DNA of 64,000 nt from Thiotrichaceae bacterium. GTDB taxonomy: Bacteria > Pseudomonadota > Gammaproteobacteria > Beggiatoales > Beggiatoaceae. The stretch lies in contig JAABRD010000030.1 of the NCBI GenBank assembly GCA_011391085.1, positions 1 to 64,000 of the forward strand. Direction: 5' to 3'. This document shows, in pieces, positions 32,490 to 39,381 of the stretch. Position 1 is the first letter of the stretch. The number at the start of each line of letters is the position of its first letter. The notes below the pieces were generated by a model that had not been told where the DNA came from, ran no database searches, and was given only the letters and a program-made list of their open reading frames with translations. The translations under genes and the position numbers were made by a program.

Positions 32490-33325
32490 AATACGTTGCC
32501 TCACTACGCTACGGCGTCATTTTTAAAAAAGCCTTTGGTGATGTGGAAGTCTTCACCCAATTTGTGAAAGACTTCACCGGCGTTCAACTAGAAATTGACA
32601 AAGTGGAAACGGAGAAATCGTTTGACCCGCCCATTGGCAATGTCGATTCCCGGTTTGATTTATACGCCCAAGACTTGAAAAACCGCGTGATTGTAGATAT
32701 TCAACATCAGCATTTTGCCGACCACTATCATCGCTTTTTACACTACCACTGTGCGGCACTCTTAGAACAAGTCAAGAATGCCAAAAACTACCAGCCGGCG
32801 TTGCGCGTCTTCACCATTGTGGTGTTGACCTCAGGGAATCAATATGAGTCCACCATTTCCACCATTCACTTTGACCCGGTGGATTTTGTGACACAGAAGC
32901 ACCTGGGTGAAATTGAACACAAGGTCTTATATTTGACTCCCAAACATCTTAATTCCGACATTCCCGAACCTTATCACGAATGGTTACAGGCCATTACCGA
33001 CAGCCTGGATGAACAAGTGGAGGAGTCTGACTATCACAACCCTGTGGTGTTAAAAGTCTTTGACTTAATTCAACGGGATGGATTGACGCCCACAGACCGG
33101 GCCAGGCTGAAAGATGAATATAGCCTGGAGGAAGCTAACCGGGAGAGAGAAGCACAAATTCTCGCGCAAGGTATCACGCAAGGTGAACGAAAAATGCAAT
33201 TCTCGTTGGCCCAGAAACTCTTGCAACAGGGACAACTGGACCTGGTCAGCATCGCTGACGTAACTGGTTTAACCATAGAGGAATTGAAATCATTGCAACC
33301 CTCGGTGATGACCCAATGTAGATGA
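32486..33325 (+). CDS. Rpn family nuclease-like protein, tandem copy 2
   Basis: A 279-residue near-copy of the preceding protein. The first ~215 residues differ at only about a dozen positions (GAKN/NAKN, KYNS/QYES, HKPL/QKHL). The QGIT linker is down to one unit, and the end is nine residues longer (SLQPSVMTQCR). It begins inside the stop codon of copy 1 (ATGA), so the two would be made together. Such tight fusion of duplicates may allow a heterodimer or simply reflect a recent unequal crossover. Confidence 0.8.
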   Translation: MKYVASLRYGVIFKKAFGDVEVFTQFVKDFTGVQLEIDKVETEKSFDPPIGNVDSRFDLYAQDLKNRVIVDIQHQHFADHYHRFLHYHCAALLEQVKNAKNYQPALRVFTIVVLTSGNQYESTISTIHFDPVDFVTQKHLGEIEHKVLYLTPKHLNSDIPEPYHEWLQAITDSLDEQVEESDYHNPVVLKVFDLIQRDGLTPTDRARLKDEYSLEEANREREAQILAQGITQGERKMQFSLAQKLLQQGQLDLVSIADVTGLTIEELKSLQPSVMTQCR

Positions 33326-33331
33326 TAGCCA

Positions 33332-33364
33332 AGGACTGGCAGTCCTTTAAGGACTGCCAGTCCT
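33332..33364. terminator. Hairpin after the Rpn pair
   Basis: AGGACTGGCAGTCCT and its complement around TTA form a 33-base palindrome six bases after the stop. Also well placed to end the convergent aroE transcript. Confidence 0.6.
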
Positions 33365-33431
33365 GACCCAACAAACTCCAACTCTGTCTATTGAATTGAT
33401 CTCACCCCCCAACCAATGCGTTGGACTGCTG

Positions 33432-34361
33432 TTAAAAATCAATACATCTCCCCTTCCTTTCCCAATCCCCATACCGAGTCGGTTCTAAACCAGCAGGACC
33501 GCCAATTTCTACAGGTCGTTCGGTAGAAAAACTAAGTTTCTGAGGTCGTAATTGCGCAATCACAGGCGCCGTATCAGGTCGAACTCCGCGCCACAGATAG
33601 AAGGCTTCGGCAGCTTGTTCAACTAACATTCCTAAACCATCTTGGACTTGGGTGGCGCCCTGGGTCTGGGCCCATTGCATAAAAGTGGTCGGTTGACTGG
33701 CATACATCATGTCATAAGCCCAACCTTGTTCAGCCAAAATGCCGTCAGGTAGAGGAGGTAATTCACCGTGTAAGCTAGTGGAGGTACCATTGATAATCAG
33801 ATCAAAGATATGTTCCCTCAAAGCTTCATAAGAACTAGCTGTCACCTTCCTCCCCAACGGGGCAAAGAGTTCTACCAATTCTTCAGCTTTGGCTAGGGTG
33901 CGATTAGCAATGACGCACAGGGCCGGCGATTCATTGAGAAGAGGTTCTAACACGCCACGCACGGCACCACCGGCGCCAAGAATGAGTAATCGTTTCTCGT
34001 AAATAGAGAGGCCATGATTATCTCTCAAGTCACGTAAAATTCCAATACCGTCCGTGTTGTCACCAATGCGTCGTCCCTGGCCATCAAACCACATCGTATT
34101 GACGGCCCCCGCTAGTTGCGCCCTGGGAGTACGTTGATCCGCCAGATCAAAAGCCGCTTGTTTAAAAGGCACGGTGATATTAAAACCGTTCCCACCTTGA
34201 TCTTGAAACGATTGCACCGCCTTGGCAAATTCGCCGGGTGGAGTGTCAACCAAGATGGCCTCATATTGAATAGATTGATGAGTTTGTTGGGCAAAAGCCG
34301 TGTGAATAAATGGTGATTTGCTGTGAGAAATGGGATTACCGAAAACTGCGTAGTGAAACAT
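33432..34361 (-). CDS. aroE: Shikimate dehydrogenase
   Basis: A 309-residue enzyme reducing 3-dehydroshikimate to shikimate with NADPH in aromatic amino acid synthesis. Substrate site: FGNPISHSKSPFIH. Catalytic Lys: GFNITVPFKQ. NADP site: LILGAGGAVRGV with ANRTLAKAEEL. Also INGTSTSL and DMMYASQPTTF. The family usually ends near residue 275 (here APVIAQLRP). About 30 extra residues follow (from SFSTERPVEIG to KGRCIDF), rich in charged residues and partly overlapping an AAACTAAGTTTC palindrome. The tail may be real or the result of a lost stop codon. Confidence 0.93.
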   Translation of the reverse strand: MFHYAVFGNPISHSKSPFIHTAFAQQTHQSIQYEAILVDTPPGEFAKAVQSFQDQGGNGFNITVPFKQAAFDLADQRTPRAQLAGAVNTMWFDGQGRRIGDNTDGIGILRDLRDNHGLSIYEKRLLILGAGGAVRGVLEPLLNESPALCVIANRTLAKAEELVELFAPLGRKVTASSYEALREHIFDLIINGTSTSLHGELPPLPDGILAEQGWAYDMMYASQPTTFMQWAQTQGATQVQDGLGMLVEQAAEAFYLWRGVRPDTAPVIAQLRPQKLSFSTERPVEIGGPAGLEPTRYGDWERKGRCIDF

Positions 34362-34424
34362 AGTGAATTAATGGATTAATGGAAAATGGAAAATGGATGC
34401 TGTTTCAAGATCATTGTCATTAAG

Positions 34425-34498
34425 GTAGAGTGCGCGCGTCCCACGCACCATGGTTTGAAACCGCACCATGCCAAAGCGGTGCGTGGGACGCACCCTAC
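34425..34498. repeat. Palindromic repeat, GTGCGTCCCACGCACCATGG family
   Basis: Left arm GTAGAGTGCGCGCGTCCCAC and right arm GTGCGTGGGACGCACCCTAC. The left arm carries a small GC duplication. It lies between the divergent aroE and peptidase genes. Confidence 0.85.
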
Positions 34499-34628
34499 TA
34501 GTCCACCATGATTTTTCTATTCTCAAAAAGTGGCGTCAATTTTGCCTGAATATTATTTTAAGTTTTTTTCAAACACTTGTCCAAAACTGGTTTTGGACGC
34601 CACTTCACTGAACATAAGGAGAATACAA

Positions 34629-36194
34629 ATGAAATTGCAGATAATTTTTTTATTGATATTGTTATTGAGTATTGAAGTGTTGGCCAAATTTGGTGAACAT
34701 TCTAATATCATACTCAGTAATGGTGCTAAATTGGAATGGACAACGTGTTGGTTCACAGCACAAACAGACGTATCTTGCGCCTATTTTTTCCCGTCAGACC
34801 ATCTGCGGTCTAAAATTCGTTTGCCTGTGGTGGTCATCAAAAATAAGAACAACGCCACCAATCCTCAATTGAATCCCATTTTATACCTATCTGGAGGACC
34901 TGGGGCCGCTACGGGGTTAGGGGAAGATCGGATAGAAAACTGGGCTGCTTGGATGGAGGATAATGACTGGCCTTATGATTTGGTGTTATTTGACCAACGT
35001 GGCACAGGTTTGAGTCAACCTAAACTGGATTGTTATGAAGTGAGTGCGATGATCCGCAACACCTTAAATAAATCCTTGTCAGCCAAGCAAGAGTCGCATT
35101 TGTGGCAACAAACAGTCAAAAAATGTCACCAGCGGCTAAGTAAAGCCGGGATAGACTTGTCAAATTACAGCACTTCCGCCAGTAGTCGTGATGTAGCGGA
35201 ACTGATGGAGGCACTGGGCGGATGGAATTGGAATCTCTATGGGGTCTCCTATGGAACTCGCCTAGCACTGACCGTCATTCGTGACCATCCCGAACGGCTT
35301 CGGAGTGTGATATTAGACTCCGTGTATCCACCAGAAGTCAATGAGTTATTAGAAATGCCATTTCTGTATGACAATGCGTTGACAAATGTGTTCAAAGGAT
35401 GTCAAATGGATACGACCTGTCATTCGACCTATCCCAACCTGGAGTCGTCGTTTTTCCAATTACTGGATACTTTACGGCAAACACCTGTGGAGATCACGAC
35501 GTCACCGCAATCACTCCACGCCAGTTCCCCTTCGGCCCTGTTGCCACGCGGAGATGGATTAGAATTGAATATTCCTCCGACCTCGCAATTGTTGAAAGGG
35601 GTACGAGTGAGAGTAGATGAACATCGCCTAATGGATATGATTTTTTACTCACTTTACAGTAGAGAGACCAGTCAATCTTTACCGGCCGCTATTGACAGTG
35701 CTTCTCAAGGACAATATCACCAGTTGATGCCTATTGTGGAAGACTATGTGAACCGTATGTTCAATGACGAATTTAGTTATGCCGTCTATTTGTCGGTAGA
35801 GTGTCAAGACAGGGCCACCCGTTCTTCGCGTAGCGAGTTTTTAGCCAAAGTGAGACAATTTCCACGGGTACGAAAGTTTGTGGAAAATCAATGGGATAAT
35901 GACCTATGTCGCCTTTGGAAAGTGCCCAAGAAAGGAGGCCACGAACCGTCTGGACAACCAGTGACTTCGGAAGTACCGACATTGTTTTTAGCCGGTCAAT
36001 ATGACCCCGTGACCCCACCTAGATGGGCCCGCCGGGCTGCCAGTCGTTTTAAACAAGGGTATTTTGTAGAACTGCGAGGAATTGGACATGGAACCGTCGA
36101 TAGTGACACCTGTGCATCCGCAGTGGTACAAGATTTTTTGCGGTCGCCTTGGTTGAAACCCACGACTGATTGCTTATTTTGGTCGATTTTGTAA
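34629..36194 (+). CDS. Secreted alpha/beta hydrolase, S33 peptidase with TAP-like C-terminus
   Basis: About 521 residues. It starts with a signal peptide (MKLQIIFLLILLLSIEVLA) behind a good AAGGAGA site at the ATG 34629. The longer frame to 34530 is not supported. Alpha/beta hydrolase features: PILYLSGGPGAATG (oxyanion HGGP-like), VLFDQRGTGLSQPKL, nucleophile in LYGVSYGTRLAL, and in the TAP-like C-terminal domain LFLAGQYDPVTPPRWA (Asp) and GIGHGTVDSDTC (His). Such enzymes (SlpD/E, tripeptidyl aminopeptidases) trim short peptides outside the cytoplasm. Cysteines in the lid and C-terminus may form disulfides. It is monocistronic between repeat elements. Confidence 0.88.
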   Translation: MKLQIIFLLILLLSIEVLAKFGEHSNIILSNGAKLEWTTCWFTAQTDVSCAYFFPSDHLRSKIRLPVVVIKNKNNATNPQLNPILYLSGGPGAATGLGEDRIENWAAWMEDNDWPYDLVLFDQRGTGLSQPKLDCYEVSAMIRNTLNKSLSAKQESHLWQQTVKKCHQRLSKAGIDLSNYSTSASSRDVAELMEALGGWNWNLYGVSYGTRLALTVIRDHPERLRSVILDSVYPPEVNELLEMPFLYDNALTNVFKGCQMDTTCHSTYPNLESSFFQLLDTLRQTPVEITTSPQSLHASSPSALLPRGDGLELNIPPTSQLLKGVRVRVDEHRLMDMIFYSLYSRETSQSLPAAIDSASQGQYHQLMPIVEDYVNRMFNDEFSYAVYLSVECQDRATRSSRSEFLAKVRQFPRVRKFVENQWDNDLCRLWKVPKKGGHEPSGQPVTSEVPTLFLAGQYDPVTPPRWARRAASRFKQGYFVELRGIGHGTVDSDTCASAVVQDFLRSPWLKPTTDCLFWSIL

Positions 36195-36207
36195 TCTTAA
36201 ATCAATT

Positions 36208-36262
36208 CCGAAAGTCCAAAGCGTGGCTTTGTCACGCGCAAAACTACGCTTTGGACTTCCTG
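36208..36262. terminator. AAGTCCAAAGCGTGGCTTTG hairpin after the peptidase gene
   Basis: Inverted arms GAAAGTCCAAAGCG and CGCTTTGGACTTCC begin 14 bp after the stop. It belongs to the AGGAGTCCAAA family and is again placed at a gene end. Confidence 0.5.
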
Positions 36263-36307
36263 GTATGACTTGAAAAAACTTATCGTTTTGGATTAAACTG
36301 TCTAAGT

Positions 36308-36424
36308 TATAGTGATATTCCTCTATTCTTGTAGACCCCCCCAACCCCCCCGCACGCGGGGGGGGAGTCATTCCCCCCGTGTACGGGGGGTTAGGGGGGT
36401 ACAAATGAGAAGGAATATTACTAT
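36308..36424. repeat. TATAGTGATATTCC element with C-run/G-run core
   Basis: Arms TATAGTGATATTCCTC and GAAGGAATATTACTATA surround CCCCCCAACCCCCCCG and its complement, giving a very stable stem. The same element is nested inside others at 10706-10818 and 28479-28649. Confidence 0.88.
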
Positions 36425-36462
36425 ATTTGGCAATAACTACCAAAATTAAAGAGATAAACCAA

Positions 36463-37254
36463 ATGAAACAAGTTGCTTCCCTACGTTACGACGTGATTTT
36501 CAAAAAAGCGTTCAGTCAAGTGGACGTGTTCACGGCTTTTGCCAACGACATGTTCAATATCGATTTAAAGATTGACAAGGTGGAGACGGAGAAAGTGTTT
36601 GACCCCCCCATTGGGAAAGTGGCCACTAAATTTGATTTGTATGCCCAAGACCTGCACAATCGGATCATTGTAGACGTTCAACATGAACATTATGATGACC
36701 ATTATGACCGTTTTTTGCATTACCATTGCAGTGCATTACTCGAACAAGTAAACAGTTCCCAAAACTATAGACCCGGCTTGAAAGTGTTTACTGTGGTGGT
36801 GTTGACCTCTGCGGATAAACAACAAACCGAGGTATCTATCACCGACTTTGACCCACGGGACCTCAACGGGAAACCTTTGGGCAAACTGCCTCACAAACTG
36901 ATTTATCTCTGTCCCAAATATGTTACGAAGAAAACACCGTCCCCGTATCGAGAATGGTTGCAGGCGATTTGGGACAGTTTGGATGAACAGGTCGATGAAA
37001 CCCGCTATACTCATCCAGCCATTCAAAAGGTCTTTGACACCATTGAAAAAGACCTGGTGACACCTGACGAACGGGCGCGGATGTTTGAGGAGTATAATCA
37101 GGAGACGAAGAAACGTGAAGTGTTTGAGGAAGGCAAGGTGGAAGGACGCCTTGAAACCGCCCAGAATTTATTGTCCATGGGCACCTTGACCGTGACTCAA
37201 ATCGCCAAAGTTACCGGCTTAACCATCAAACAGGTGAAATCTTTATCCACTTAA
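36463..37254 (+). CDS. Rpn family nuclease-like protein, third paralogue
   Basis: A 263-residue relative of the tandem pair at 31641-33325, more diverged (VASLRYDVIFKKAFSQVDVF, KFDLYAQDLHNRIIVDVQHEH, SLDEQVDETRYTHPAIQKVF). Its linker has no QGIT repeat, only GKVEGRLE. The C-terminus keeps the HTH-like ending (LTVTQIAKVTGLTIKQVKSL). It starts at the ATG 36463. The 12 codons upstream lie in the end of a palindromic element. It stands alone. Confidence 0.8.
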   Translation: MKQVASLRYDVIFKKAFSQVDVFTAFANDMFNIDLKIDKVETEKVFDPPIGKVATKFDLYAQDLHNRIIVDVQHEHYDDHYDRFLHYHCSALLEQVNSSQNYRPGLKVFTVVVLTSADKQQTEVSITDFDPRDLNGKPLGKLPHKLIYLCPKYVTKKTPSPYREWLQAIWDSLDEQVDETRYTHPAIQKVFDTIEKDLVTPDERARMFEEYNQETKKREVFEEGKVEGRLETAQNLLSMGTLTVTQIAKVTGLTIKQVKSLST

Positions 37255-37360
37255 CTAACCACCACACTCAAGTGACACAAATCAGTTAAGCTGGCAAATT
37301 AATAGAGTTGGCGCGACATTTTAAGGAACCGACCATCTCCGTCGCCCAAAGCAAACCATC

Positions 37361-37413
37361 TCAGGAGTCCAAAGCATAGCTTTGTCTATGTAAAGCTACG
37401 CTTTGAATTTCTG
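37361..37413. repeat. AGGAGTCCAAAGCATAGCTT element
   Basis: Imperfect inverted arms CAGGAGTCCAAAGC and GCTTTGAATTTCTGG between two convergent genes. It belongs to the AGGAGTCCAAA family. Otherwise I see nothing in 37255-37445. Confidence 0.65.
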
Positions 37414-37445
37414 GAATATATTTTATGAACACTGCGGTGCTGGTA

Positions 37446-38135
37446 TCACTCAAATTGTTCAATCCCCAAAATGGTGCCCGTAGAGAGATACCATTCCCAT
37501 TCTTGCGGATGTTGTTCGGCAATCAATTTCTCTAATACGGACGGTTTGACTCGCACAATTGGATTACCATCGGTGCTACTCCGATGAGTCAAACGAATCT
37601 CTTCTGGAAGATAGACCGACAGTTCAATGGGAAAGACTCTTTCATACAGGATATGAGTGTAGTCTTGGAACTGACTGGCGACTTTGATAGTCACCTGTTT
37701 GGTTTCGAAACGCCAACCTAAATAGCAAAGGTAGTGTTCCAACTCTTCCAAACTGTTGGTAAAGACGTGCAAATCAATGTCGCTACCCTTTCGCACCTGG
37801 CCGGTGCTGACCGAACCGATGAGTCGCGGTTGAAACGGGGCCAAATCGCGCATCGTTTCTAACGCGATCACACGCATCGCAAACAGACGTTGTTGACTCA
37901 AATCCCCTTCCTGAAACCGGACCAGTTCTAACAAAGCGTCTTTGATTTCACCATTGGAAGGTAAATCTTGAGGACGATAGCGCAAATTCTGATGACCTCC
38001 ATGTCCTAGCAACCGTTTAGCGGCCAACCGTTTAGCGGTAAAATATTGTTTTACCTCTTCCTCATACATTAAGCGGGCCGCTTCTTGGGCCAGCCGGTGG
38101 CGAAGTTCTGAAGAATCTAGTTTTCTCATAGTCAT
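37446..38135 (-). CDS. Nucleotidyltransferase-fold protein
   Basis: A 229-residue protein. After a helical N-terminal half it carries the polymerase-beta-type signature IGSVSTGQVRKGSDIDLHVF (GS, then D-x-D) with a third acidic residue likely in VFPIELSVYLP. It resembles the catalytic half of GlnD- or CCA-type enzymes or stand-alone transferases, but the rest is unfamiliar. Its ATG lies immediately after the TAA of the HD-domain gene, so the two are co-translated. Both proteins begin with an MRKL motif. The pair probably makes and breaks the same phosphoryl or nucleotidyl modification. The target is unknown. Confidence 0.75.
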   Translation of the reverse strand: MTMRKLDSSELRHRLAQEAARLMYEEEVKQYFTAKRLAAKRLLGHGGHQNLRYRPQDLPSNGEIKDALLELVRFQEGDLSQQRLFAMRVIALETMRDLAPFQPRLIGSVSTGQVRKGSDIDLHVFTNSLEELEHYLCYLGWRFETKQVTIKVASQFQDYTHILYERVFPIELSVYLPEEIRLTHRSSTDGNPIVRVKPSVLEKLIAEQHPQEWEWYLSTGTILGIEQFE

Positions 38136-38735
38136 TTAGCATACCCAATCGAAACATTGCGGTTCCAGTTCCAACTGGCAGTTAGGGAGGAGAACAGCAG
38201 ATTGATTCAAAAGAATGTTAATGGCGTCGATAGGTGCCATCACTGTCGCAAACGGGCACCGACCTTGAAGGTCCCATTTTCGAAGAAGTTCCAAATCACG
38301 GAGTTGCGTGGTATTATGCAACCAACGTCGAGTGCGCCGGGGAGATTGGAGGAGATGTAAATGGTGTTGTATCAGCCACACAATACGGGGAGACAGCACC
38401 CCCTGGAGTTCTTCTGCACCTCGATTAGCGTGGTCCGTGGGATGGCGGGCTTTACCAATGTCGTGCAATAATGCGGCGGCCCATAATGCGGGGTCGGCGG
38501 CGGAATGGTAAGCCAGTTCAAAAACTTGAAGGGAATGATAGAGGGCATCACCTTCTGGGTGATAACGGGGATCCTGATGCACTCCTTTGAGGGAGATTAA
38601 TAATCGATAGAGATGGTTTTTTAGGAAGGGGGAGACACCGCCCCTATGTTCTTGCCGGGCGTGGGCGGTACGAAGGAAGAGGGGACATGATTCAGAAACG
38701 GGTTGAGTGAGACGAACATCTGATAATTTTCTCAT
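38136..38735 (-). CDS. HD-domain phosphohydrolase
   Basis: About 199 residues with an HD domain: H in ALYHSLQVFELA, HD in WAAALLHDIGKARHP, then a later His in HANRGAEELQG and WLIQHHLHLLQ. It resembles the HD part of bacterial tRNA CCA-adding enzymes and related phosphodiesterases. I favour the ATG at 38735 (MRKLSDVRL), but the ribosome site is weak and the longer frame to 38825 cannot be excluded. It is directly coupled to the nucleotidyltransferase downstream (TAA then ATG), as if a two-domain enzyme had been split. Confidence 0.75.
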   Translation of the reverse strand: MRKLSDVRLTQPVSESCPLFLRTAHARQEHRGGVSPFLKNHLYRLLISLKGVHQDPRYHPEGDALYHSLQVFELAYHSAADPALWAAALLHDIGKARHPTDHANRGAEELQGVLSPRIVWLIQHHLHLLQSPRRTRRWLHNTTQLRDLELLRKWDLQGRCPFATVMAPIDAINILLNQSAVLLPNCQLELEPQCFDWVC

Positions 38736-39197
38736 AGAGACCGGGCAACGCCCCGGTGCGGTTGACAGAAAAAATGTAGAGTGGTTAATATTTGATGAAA
38801 CTGGAATGGTATTTATAATCTCCAAGGTCTTTCGCTAACTGTGGGTGAAAGGTGACCATTTTTAATGAGGTTGTCACCTCATTGGCTATATCCCTAAAAT
38901 GGAATGAAAATGGTTGAATCATTAGTAACTGTTTGAATCGTAAACGGTTTTAAAAGAAACGGGATTCTCCAATAATTTAGCATAAAAATTGCTTACTTAT
39001 ATAGTTATAACTATCTAGGCGACCTTTTTGAAGAAGCTATGTTATTATTATAGCAACTCCAACAAACTAAGTAAACAACTTAGGATTTATGCAACTCATT
39101 CTGAAATCAACGGCGACCAGAAACTCAGTTTCTTTGACGTTTTTGTGTAAGTTCTATTCTATAAGATTTTACCATTTGCCAAGGTCCTTCAAAAATC
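38736..39197. other. AT-rich intergenic region
   Basis: No gene is supported. It contains a small hairpin at 38864-38883 (AATGAGGT, TGTC, ACCTCATT), AT-rich promoter-like stretches around 38990-39055, and a single CAGAAACTCAGTTTCTT palindrome at 39109-39126. It likely holds divergent promoters for the HD pair and the cyclase gene. Confidence 0.5.
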
Positions 39198-39362
39198 GGC
39201 AGTGAGGCAATGTGGGTGTACTGTCTGAACTCTGATTAGAATGATTTTCAGATGGACTCTGATTAGTCAAGCCTCCTTTCATAGCCCTCATTTAATCATT
39301 TCAATCAGAGTTCAAAACCTAAGAGAAACCGCACGATATTTCACCCAGATTGCATCACTACC
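39198..39362. repeat. GGCAGTGAGGCAATGTGGG element, second copy
   Basis: Outer arms match those at 31504-31619 (right arm CACCCAGATTGCATCACTAC). The interior is different: an inverted GAACTCTGATTAG / CAATCAGAGTTC pair. It ends 20 bp before the cyclase start, and the longest frame of that gene would begin within it. Confidence 0.75.
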
Positions 39363-39381
39363 CAAAAATCAAATTTGCTTT

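Noticed and set aside
38990-39055. Promoter-like TTGCTT ... TATAAC and a possible small RNA
   Set aside because: The spacing is acceptable, but the region is AT-rich and no terminator or conserved structure follows, so it is not distinguishable from chance.
39241-39381. Longer N-terminus for the cyclase protein
   Set aside because: The extra 47 codons read through a repeat element and precede a clear first transmembrane helix that starts at the internal ATG.
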